Positions 1 through 5,551 of a DNA stretch of 8,951 nucleotides are shown here, in pieces. Position 1 is the stretch's first letter, and every line of letters starts with the position of its first letter. Made by a program: the position numbers and the translations under genes. The notes below the pieces were generated by a model. That model saw only the letters and a program-made list of their open reading frames with translations. It was not told the origin of the DNA and made no database searches. Origin of the DNA: SG8-41 sp044867805 (lineage in GTDB: Bacteria > Pseudomonadota > Gammaproteobacteria > Burkholderiales > SG8-41); the NCBI GenBank assembly GCA_044867805.1, contig JBIOVQ010000045.1:1-8951 (forward strand), read 5' to 3'.

Positions 1-467
1 ACAGTTACCACCCCGTCCCGGCCAGCGGCGATCTTGGTCCTGTTAGTAAGTTCCCTCCGCGTATCAGTGCGGGTTGACTTGTTGTAATCCTTTACCAGAT
101 CGAAACGGTCGATGAGCGCGTCCGCCACGGTCCTGCTCTTCAGCATGGCCACGAATACGTCGCTGGGATTCTTCAGTCCCAGCGCGGTCTGCGCCAGCCC
201 GCCAGCTCCAATAACGCCAAGCTGTCCCAGAATCGCGACCGCGTTCGATTGGCTTTGCTGCGGTGGGAGAATCTTCGTCTGGGCCGTGTAGATGTTCGGC
301 AGCAAGAAGCTCACGATTGCGGCCACGACAGCAGCTCCAAGCGGAAGGCCCAGGACGAGCTTTTTGTGCTTGGCGAAGACGATCAGGAAGTCGAGAAGAC
401 TCGTCTCTTCCTCCTCGACCGCGTGATTCGCGGCAAGAGATTCTTCAGTGGGATTACGTTCGCTCAT
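1..467 (-). CDS. Wzz-family chain-length determinant / polysaccharide co-polymerase, 3' part cut by window edge
   Basis: The first 155 codons of an open frame run off the left edge. The ATG at 467-465 overlaps the TGA of the upstream dehydratase gene (ATGA), so translation is probably coupled. An AGGG about 10 nt upstream is a weak ribosome site. The N-terminus is acidic and cytoplasmic (residues 1-30). A hydrophobic membrane segment spans about residues 37-57 (LVLGLPLGAAVVAAIVSFLL), followed by PNIYTAQTKILPPQ. This is the usual start of Wzz proteins, where the first transmembrane helix leads into the periplasmic domain. A Gly/Ala-rich stretch near residues 80-97 and the LKSRTVADALIDRFDL segment (109-124) also fit the family. 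Wzz proteins sit in the inner membrane and set the chain length of O-antigen, capsule or exopolysaccharide. The distal coiled coil and second membrane helix are outside the window, so a fused tyrosine-kinase domain cannot be excluded. Confidence 0.9.
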   Translation of the reverse strand, partial: MSERNPTEESLAANHAVEEEETSLLDFLIVFAKHKKLVLGLPLGAAVVAAIVSFLLPNIYTAQTKILPPQQSQSNAVAILGQLGVIGAGGLAQTALGLKNPSDVFVAMLKSRTVADALIDRFDLVKDYNKSTRTDTRRELTNRTKIAAGRDGVVT

Positions 468-1492
468 GGCAGCGCCCTGATTCGTGGACCATGAGGTTGG
501 GTTTGGGTATTTGCGGAGGGCAATTCAGCCGAACCGTGTTGACGGGCGTTGACCATCAAGCGTACTACGTCGTCCATCAAATACCGCGGCGCCCAACCTA
601 GCTTTTGCTGTGCTTTCCGCGCATTGCCAACGCTCACATCGATGTCGGAAGGTCTCGTCAAGGCAGGATCGGTGGTCACGTGGCGTTTCCAGTCCAAGCC
701 GCATTCGCGAAACGCCCGCTCGACGAAGTCCAGCAGTTTGCGTTTGACGCCCGTAGCGATCACGAAGTCTTCCGCCGTATCCAATTGGAGCATCCGCCAC
801 ATGGCTTCCACATACTCCGGCGCCGAGCCCCAGTCTCTCTCGATGTCGATGTTCCCCAGTCGCAGTGTCTCATTGCTCCCGGATGCTATGCGGCATGCTG
901 CCGCCACTATTTTCATCGTGACAAAGCGCTCGGGACGTAGCGGGGATTCATGGTTGAAAAGGATGCCCGAGCACGCGTACAGTCCGTACGCCTCTCGGTA
1001 GTTCGCCACCTGCCAGAAAGCCGATGCCTTGGCGACACCATAAGGGCTGCGCGGCTTGAACGGCGTATCTTCCGTAGCCGGTTGACCCTCCGTGTCGCCG
1101 AACGCCTCACTGGAAGCAGCGTTGTAGAAGCGCGTCGGGAAATTGAGAAATCTGATAGCCTCCAGGAAATTCAGGTTCGCGATGCTGATGCTCTCCATCG
1201 TTTCCACGGGCTGCTCAAACGAAAGGGCCACCGAACTCTGGCCCGAGAGATTGTAGATCTCGTCCGGCTTCACCTTTTTCAGCACTGCCAGCACGCTGCG
1301 GAAGTCCACCGGACTCATGGACAGCACGGATACCCGATTTCGAATTCCCAGCCTCTCGAGGTTTTCAAATCGATTCAGCTCTGCGTCACGGGAGGTGCCA
1401 AACACGGTGCAGCCCTTCCCCAACAGGAGGCTCGCCAGGTATCCGCCATCCTGTCCGGATATCCCGCAGATGAGGGCTCGCTTGGATGTCAT
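464..1492 (-). CDS. Diverged GDP-mannose 4,6-dehydratase-family protein (extended SDR)
   Basis: Protein of 342 residues. The frame is open further upstream to 1624, but that part overlaps the end of the export gene and matches no family sequence. The ATG at 1492 puts the Rossmann motif in its normal place (GISGQDGGYL, residues 10-19). The GxxGQDGxYL signature is the hallmark of GMD rather than of Rmd reductases. Catalytic residues are S127/S128-E129 and Y151-x3-K155 (YGVAK); NHESP (180-184) is also kept. Compared with the canonical Gmd in this window it is shorter. FVTRK has become FVTMK (190-194), RDWGH has become RDWGS (219-223), and VDPRYFRP has become TDPALTRP. It carries a polar 20-residue tail (321-342). 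It probably acts on a nucleotide sugar in the cytoplasm, but the exact substrate is unknown. The start lies 39 nt after the export-gene stop, with no clear Shine-Dalgarno sequence. The stop overlaps the Wzz start. Confidence 0.85.
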   Translation of the reverse strand: MTSKRALICGISGQDGGYLASLLLGKGCTVFGTSRDAELNRFENLERLGIRNRVSVLSMSPVDFRSVLAVLKKVKPDEIYNLSGQSSVALSFEQPVETMESISIANLNFLEAIRFLNFPTRFYNAASSEAFGDTEGQPATEDTPFKPRSPYGVAKASAFWQVANYREAYGLYACSGILFNHESPLRPERFVTMKIVAAACRIASGSNETLRLGNIDIERDWGSAPEYVEAMWRMLQLDTAEDFVIATGVKRKLLDFVERAFRECGLDWKRHVTTDPALTRPSDIDVSVGNARKAQQKLGWAPRYLMDDVVRLMVNARQHGSAELPSANTQTQPHGPRIRALP

Positions 1493-1504
1493 CGCGAATA
1501 GGCC

Positions 1505-1525
1505 GGCGTCTGACGTCTGGCGTCT
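1505..1525. repeat. Heptamer array, 3 units (GGCGTCT family)
   Basis: Three consecutive 7-bp units: GGCGTCT, GACGTCT, GGCGTCT. They fill most of the 38-bp gap between the export gene stop and the second dehydratase start. The gap is bounded by an inverted CGCGAA (1493-1498) / TTCGCG (1525-1530). The array occupies the place where a ribosome-binding site for the dehydratase would be expected. Confidence 0.75.
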
Positions 1526-1530
1526 TCGCG

Positions 1531-4206
1531 CTACAGGTCGCGGAGAACTTTCAGACCCGCGACCCCGAGCGCGAATTGGTAGAGGATCTGCGTCCAGTCC
1601 TTCAGCTCCTTGGTGAAGCGCCACTTCTGGAAGTCTTCGGGAACGATGATCGCATCGCCCGGATTGAGGTTCTCGCCTTCGAAGCTGCGGGAGAACCAGC
1701 CCGATTGCCGGCGGCTGACGACGGTGCCGTCCGCCCTGACCACGTACAAGGACCCGGTGTCGGCGTCGCGGGTCGGCCCTCCGGCGCGTGAAAGATAGTC
1801 GGAAACCACGCTATCGGGACGATAAATAAAGGCGTTCGGGTTGTACACCGCGCCGATAACGGCAACCGTAGAGGGGCGCGATGGGACGATGTAGCGGTCG
1901 CCATCCTCCAGCGCCACCTCCGGCAGATCCTTCATCTGCGGCTGCTCCATCGGGAGTTCCAGCACAATGCGACCGGTCGCGCGTGCCAGCCGCAGGCGCG
2001 AGATGAGTACTTGCTGGCCCTGCGCCCGGGCCTTGGCGGCCTCGACTTCCGAGCTTTCCAGGGCTCCCCCTGTAGCAGTCGCCACGGTTCGCTGAATCTC
2101 CTTCTCGAGGAAATCGATGGCCTCGTCCAGGCGCTTCTGCTGGAACTCGCGTGTGGATTCCCGGGTAAACTCGGACCCGAACAGGTAGGCATTGGGCGTC
2201 AGGCCACCAACCCGCGCTACGAGCTGGCGTAGCGTCTCGCCCGGCAGGATCTGGTAGATGCCTGGCGCGACAAATTCCCCTTCGAGGCGCACGTACTTGG
2301 TCTGCCGCGAGATCGGCACCTGGAAGTCGGCTTTGGAGAAGACCGTCACAACATCGCCGGGACGCAGCGGCACGTTGTTCGACTGATCGCCGTCCACCAC
2401 GGCGCGCCCGAGATTGAAAGTAATCAATAGCGGCGTGAGATCGGAGCGGTCGAGGCGCTCGATCACGGCGTAATCCCAGTTGATCTCGTCGTAGCTGCGG
2501 CGAATGTCCACTCGCAGGCGCTGCTGCCCCGCGACCAGGACTTCCGACGCGCGATTCTGCCGCTGCCAGTAGTCGGGCACGATCAGGGCGTCCCGGTCGG
2601 GAATGATGTCGCGCACGCGCAGGCCCTCGCGCCACGCGTAGCGCCCAGGGTTGGCCACGGAGCCGCGCAGCGTGACCGCGTTTTCGAACTTCGGCGAGAG
2701 CGCGAACACCCGCACCAGGTCCCCGTCCTTGAGCTCCCGGCCGAGCCCCGTGCTGTCGAGCGCAAATTCATCCATCCTGCGCGCCTTGCGGTCCTCGATG
2801 CGCTCGACGGTCACGCGGCGGCCCTCGGCGGTCGTCGCGAGACCGCCGGAAAGCTGGATCAATTCGTTGAGCGTCGCGCGGCCCTTCAGCTCGTAAATCG
2901 CCGGCTCGTTGATGCTGCCGTGAATGGCGGCGAGCTCGCCCACCGGGGGGATGTAGATGACGTCGCCCGGAAGTAACTGCACGTCCTTCGACTTGTCGCC
3001 CTTCAAGAGCAGGTCGTAGAGGTCGAACTCGGTGACCGTCTGGCCACTGCGCTTCAACTCGATCCGGCGCATCGAGCCCTTCGGCGATGGGCCGCCGGAG
3101 GCGAACAGGGCATTGACCAGCGTCGAAAGCGAGCTGACGGTGTAGGCGCCGGGCCGGCGCGCCTGTCCCACCACGAAGATCTGGATCGAGCGGAGCTGGC
3201 CGAGCGCGACGTTCAACTGGAAGTTGCGGAAGATGCGGCCAATCGCGTTGCGCAGATAACCGGTCAAGTCCTGATAGCGGATGCCGGCGACGTTGACGTT
3301 GCCGACGCGTGGGATATTGATCATGCCGTTCCGGTCCACCACGGCACGGAAATCTATGTCCACCTGGCCCCAGGCGCGGATCAGGATTTCGTCACCGGGG
3401 CCAACCACGTAGTCCGGGGTCACCGGGATGGCGTCCACCGGCGCGAAAGTCGTCGGCACGCCCTCGAAGAGGTTGGCGCCGAAGATCGGCAGGTACCGCC
3501 CCACCGATTGCGCCACGAATTCCTGAAACTCGGTGCGCTGCGCCGCATCGGGCTGGACGAGCACGAACTGCTGCTGTAGCGGAGGCGTGACACCGGGTTG
3601 CGTCGCCACCGCGGGCTTCTGCGGCACCGTTGGCGGAGCAGCAATAGCCGTGGGCGGAGCTACGCCGGGCTGGAGCGGCGCGGGAGGTGTCTGCGGCAGG
3701 ACGACCGGGGGCTGCTGTGGCTGCTGCTGTTGCTGGCCGGGAACGGGCTGGCGCATCGGCTGCGGGCCGGTGCCGGACCCGCGTATCGTCGGCACGCCGG
3801 TGGTCGGCGCGCCCATGGTCGGCGTGGTGATAGTGGTCTGGCCGCTCGTCGTCGGATCCTGGCCCACTTGTCCCGGCTGCTGCGGGCACGGCGGGCCGCC
3901 GGGGATGGGAAGGCAGGGGGCGCCGGACAGGTCCTGCGCGAGAGCTGGCGACGCCCCCAGCAGGACGGCGATCGCCAGCGCGGCAATGAAACGTGATTCG
4001 TGATTCGTGATTCGTGATTTGACCCGAACGCTGCTAAGGCGTGACTGGTGAGGCGAGTTGTGCTCCCACCACCCCGTCACCTTCGGTGCCACCCCGCCCG
4101 GCCAGTCGCGCTGCATCGCGCCTGGCGCTCGCTGGCTCGGAGTCATGCTCCTCGAAACCCCAACTCGCCCTCTGGCAGGAGGGGAATCTGCTTTGGCTGA
4201 AGACAT
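1531..4206 (-). CDS. Outer-membrane polysaccharide export protein, Poly_export plus multiple SLBB domains (Wza-like, long form)
   Basis: Large periplasmic/outer-membrane exporter of 891 residues from the chosen start; Wza itself has about 380. A signal-peptide core (RFIAALAIAVLLGASPALAQ) ends near residue 90 with ALA before Q. No lipobox cysteine is present, unlike Wza. A Pro/Gln/Thr-rich linker spans about 91-230, including a run of Gln. The Poly_export domain starts near residue 262 (YVVGPGDEILIRAWG). About five SLBB-type repeats follow, marked by VGQARRPGAY, HGSINEPAIY, RGSVANPGRY, EGEFVAPGIY and IGAVYNPNAF. A short coiled coil (QKRLDEAIDFLEKEI) lies between the fourth and fifth. A hydrophobic/amphipathic C-terminus (LYQFALGVAGLKVL) may insert in the outer membrane. 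The start is uncertain. ATG 4206 has the best ribosome site (AAGGGAG, 7 nt spacing), but gives an abnormally long 70-residue leader read from repeat DNA. The frame is open to a TTG at 4299; ATG 4146 and ATG 4116 are alternatives. Confidence 0.92.
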   Translation of the reverse strand: MSSAKADSPPARGRVGVSRSMTPSQRAPGAMQRDWPGGVAPKVTGWWEHNSPHQSRLSSVRVKSRITNHESRFIAALAIAVLLGASPALAQDLSGAPCLPIPGGPPCPQQPGQVGQDPTTSGQTTITTPTMGAPTTGVPTIRGSGTGPQPMRQPVPGQQQQQPQQPPVVLPQTPPAPLQPGVAPPTAIAAPPTVPQKPAVATQPGVTPPLQQQFVLVQPDAAQRTEFQEFVAQSVGRYLPIFGANLFEGVPTTFAPVDAIPVTPDYVVGPGDEILIRAWGQVDIDFRAVVDRNGMINIPRVGNVNVAGIRYQDLTGYLRNAIGRIFRNFQLNVALGQLRSIQIFVVGQARRPGAYTVSSLSTLVNALFASGGPSPKGSMRRIELKRSGQTVTEFDLYDLLLKGDKSKDVQLLPGDVIYIPPVGELAAIHGSINEPAIYELKGRATLNELIQLSGGLATTAEGRRVTVERIEDRKARRMDEFALDSTGLGRELKDGDLVRVFALSPKFENAVTLRGSVANPGRYAWREGLRVRDIIPDRDALIVPDYWQRQNRASEVLVAGQQRLRVDIRRSYDEINWDYAVIERLDRSDLTPLLITFNLGRAVVDGDQSNNVPLRPGDVVTVFSKADFQVPISRQTKYVRLEGEFVAPGIYQILPGETLRQLVARVGGLTPNAYLFGSEFTRESTREFQQKRLDEAIDFLEKEIQRTVATATGGALESSEVEAAKARAQGQQVLISRLRLARATGRIVLELPMEQPQMKDLPEVALEDGDRYIVPSRPSTVAVIGAVYNPNAFIYRPDSVVSDYLSRAGGPTRDADTGSLYVVRADGTVVSRRQSGWFSRSFEGENLNPGDAIIVPEDFQKWRFTKELKDWTQILYQFALGVAGLKVLRDL
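3992..4019. repeat. Heptamer array, 4 perfect CGTGATT units inside the export-gene leader
   Basis: Four identical CGTGATT units in tandem (28 bp). On the coding strand they encode SRITNHESR, the residues immediately before the hydrophobic core of the signal peptide. No ATG, GTG or TTG in frame lies between the array and the signal core, so any start must lie upstream and be read through the array. A one-unit change would break the frame. Confidence 0.9.
4052..4169. repeat. Palindromic element with 9-bp terminal inverted repeats
   Basis: GGCGAGTTG (4052-4060) and its exact complement CAACTCGCC (4161-4169) bound about 118 bp. Inside are a stem at 4101-4126 (GCCAG-t-CGCG, 6-nt loop, CGCG-c-CTGGC; one mismatch) and a small CACC-TTC-GGTG hairpin near 4079-4089. 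The size, termini and inner stems resemble a REP-like or MITE-like intergenic repeat. No second copy is in the window, so mobility is an inference. The upstream part of the export-gene frame reads through it. Confidence 0.5.
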
Positions 4207-4213
4207 ATTGCTG

Positions 4214-4220
4214 CTCCCTT
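4214..4220 (-). promoter_or_regulatory. Ribosome-binding site candidate for the export gene
   Basis: AAGGGAG on the minus strand, 7 nt before ATG 4206. It is the only strong Shine-Dalgarno among the possible starts. ATG 4146 has GAGGAG, but only 1 nt away; ATG 4116 has none. This decides the start given here, although the intervening 70 codons run through repeat elements. Confidence 0.5.
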
Positions 4221-4288
4221 TACCCATTTCGGCCATCGCTCGCGAGGTGGGCCGTTGAGGCACTTCTTCCTCCAGCGACACCTCCCCT

Positions 4289-4323
4289 TTTGCTGCCAAC
4301 TGACAGCTGGCGGCTGACGGCTG
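4289..4323. repeat. Heptamer array, 5 degenerate units of the CTGACGG/CTGGCGG family
   Basis: Units in one 7-bp register: TTTGCTG, CCAACTG, ACAGCTG, GCGGCTG, ACGGCTG. All end in CTG; they grow more similar to each other toward the right. The last two match the unit family of the array inside gmd (5824-5886), so the two loci share one repeat family. Confidence 0.7.
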
Positions 4324-4363
4324 TTTTTGTTGGAATTTGCTGCTGTTGCGACCGGCTTATTGT

Positions 4364-4396
4364 CCGGCGTTATTCAGTCGCTTTAACGAACGCCGG
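4364..4396. repeat. Inverted repeat, 8-bp perfect arms
   Basis: CCGGCGTT (4364-4371) pairs exactly with AACGCCGG (4389-4396) across 17 nt. ACCGG (4351-4355) and CCGGT (4393-4397) give an alternative outer pairing. It lacks a following T-run in either direction, so it is not a clear terminator. It could be an operator, an RNA structure in the export-gene leader, or part of a small palindromic element. Confidence 0.5.
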
Positions 4397-4423
4397 TAAC
4401 TAGCGGAAAATTCTACTAGATTC

Positions 4424-4444
4424 AGTGAGTCGTGAGTAGTGAGG
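4424..4444. repeat. Heptamer array, 3 units (AGTGAGT family)
   Basis: AGTGAGT, CGTGAGT, AGTGAGG in tandem. These resemble the GTGAGGA/GTGAGGG units found at 5803-5816 inside gmd. Confidence 0.7.
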
Positions 4445-4447
4445 GGA

Positions 4448-4555
4448 CAGGCCCTTAGCCGAACGGCCAGGGCTTCATAAGCCCCTTCCGGTGAGTGGAT
4501 AAGGTTGTAAACGCCCTGGCGGGTAACTCAATTCCGGCCAATACCGCGGGGCCTG
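4448..4555. repeat. Nested inverted repeats just downstream of fcl
   Basis: The outer arms are CAGGCCC (4448-4454) and GGGCCTG (4549-4555). The inner arms are GCCAGGGC (4466-4473) and GCCCTGGC (4513-4520). A further tight hairpin, GGGCTT-CAT-AAGCCC, lies at 4470-4484. The nested symmetry over about 108 bp suggests a folded RNA or a small palindromic repeat element. No T-run supports a standard terminator. Confidence 0.45.
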
Positions 4556-4565
4556 CCGGGAGAAA

Positions 4566-5549
4566 TTACGCTTTTCCCGCCTGAAATCGGGCCAGGAAGT
4601 CCTGGTAGGCGTTCCCCAGTCCGACCTCGAGCGAGACGCGGGGCGACCAGCCCATGGCCTTCATGCGGCTCACGTCCAGGAGCTTGCGCGGGGTGCCGTC
4701 GGGCTTGCCGGAATCCCAGGCGATCTCGCCGCGGTAGCCGACGACCCGGCGCACGCGGGTGGCGAGCTCCCGGATCGTGTAGTCCTCGCCCCAGCCGATG
4801 TTCACGAGCGGCGGCTGGGGTGAAGCCGGGTTGAAGCCCAATAGCCGGTCATAGTCCTGGTCCGGCAGCTCCATCAGCTTGACGCAGGCCTCGGCCATGT
4901 CGTCGCTGTAGAGCATTTCCCGCCGCGGCGTGCCCGTGCCCCACAAGGTGACCGACTTGAGGCCGCTCGCCTTGGCCTCGTGGAACCTGCGGATGAACGC
5001 CGGCAGGACGTGCGAGTGCTTCAGGTCGTAGCGGTCGCCCGGACCGTAGAGGTTGTTCGGCATGACCGCCAGGTAGCGCGTCCCGTACTGGCGGTTGTAC
5101 GCCCAGCACATCTCGACGCCGGCGATTTTGGCGATGGCGTAGGGGCGATTGGTGAACTCGAGCGGCCCGGTGAGCAGGTACTCCTCCTTGATCGGCTGGG
5201 GACACTCGCGCGGATAGATGCAAACCGAGCCCAGGAACAGGAGGCGCCCCACGCCGGCTCGGCGCGCCTCCTCGATCACGTTGTTCTGGATGGCGAGGTT
5301 CAAGTAGACGAATTCGGCAGGCAGCTCGAAATTCGCCATGATCCCGCCAACCTTTGCGGCGGCGAGGTAGACATGCTCGGGCCGCTCTTTCTCGAAGAAC
5401 GCTCGCACCGCGGCGCGATCCGTGAGTTCCAGCTCCGCGTGTGTCCGTAGAGCGAGATTCTGATAGCCCCGCGCAGCGAGCGCCCGGGTTATTGCCGAGC
5501 CCGCGAGGCCGCCGTGACCGGCGACATAGATTTTCGTGTTCTTGTCCAC
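4566..5549 (-). CDS. fcl: GDP-L-fucose synthase (GDP-4-keto-6-deoxymannose epimerase/reductase)
   Basis: Cytoplasmic extended SDR of 327 residues, normal for the family. It epimerises C3 and C5 of GDP-4-keto-6-deoxy-D-mannose and reduces C4 with NADPH to give GDP-L-fucose. The nucleotide-binding motif is GHGGLAG (11-17). The catalytic triad is S108 with Y137-x3-K141 (YAIAK). The family's acid/base residues C110 (in GSVCIYP) and H180 (in HSHVLPAF) are both present. NNLYGPGDRYDL and RREMLYSDDMAEA are typical conserved blocks. The start is a GTG at 5549 (VDKNTKIYVAG read with Met), 2 nt after the gmd stop. That places gmd and fcl in one operon with coupled translation. No sign of damage. The only candidate for a ribosome site is a weak AAAGAG overlapping the end of gmd. 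Confidence 0.96.
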   Translation of the reverse strand: MDKNTKIYVAGHGGLAGSAITRALAARGYQNLALRTHAELELTDRAAVRAFFEKERPEHVYLAAAKVGGIMANFELPAEFVYLNLAIQNNVIEEARRAGVGRLLFLGSVCIYPRECPQPIKEEYLLTGPLEFTNRPYAIAKIAGVEMCWAYNRQYGTRYLAVMPNNLYGPGDRYDLKHSHVLPAFIRRFHEAKASGLKSVTLWGTGTPRREMLYSDDMAEACVKLMELPDQDYDRLLGFNPASPQPPLVNIGWGEDYTIRELATRVRRVVGYRGEIAWDSGKPDGTPRKLLDVSRMKAMGWSPRVSLEVGLGNAYQDFLARFQAGKA

Positions 5550-5551
5550 GA

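Larger units (their letters stand above)
4207..4565. other. Repeat- and palindrome-rich gap between fcl and the export gene
   Basis: There is no credible gene in these 359 bases. From right to left they hold nested inverted repeats (4448-4555), a 3-unit heptamer array (4424-4444), an 8-bp-arm hairpin (4364-4396), a 5-unit heptamer array (4289-4323), and the ribosome site of the export gene. The region is less GC-rich than the genes at about 4321-4425. A TAGAAT hexamer on the minus strand near 4411-4416 could be a -10 box but has no matching -35, so no promoter is called. No terminator with a T-run follows fcl. Confidence 0.6.

Noticed and set aside
1493..1624. N-terminal extension of the second dehydratase to 1624
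   Set aside because: It overlaps the end of the export gene, has no family similarity, and puts the Rossmann motif 44 residues too far in.
3936..3995. Lipoprotein signal (Wza-like lipobox) in the export protein
   Set aside because: The signal core ends ALAQD with no cysteine at the cleavage site; the first cysteine is several residues later in a Pro/Gly-rich stretch.
3533..4003. Plus-strand frame rich in Gly, Cys and Trp opposite the export gene
   Set aside because: It is the complement of the Pro/Gln/Thr-rich linker and signal peptide of the export protein; the composition follows from that.
4303..4328. Terminator-like ACAGC...GCTGT followed by a T-run on the plus strand
   Set aside because: The stem is 5 bp and arises from the heptamer units. 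No plus-strand gene ends nearby.
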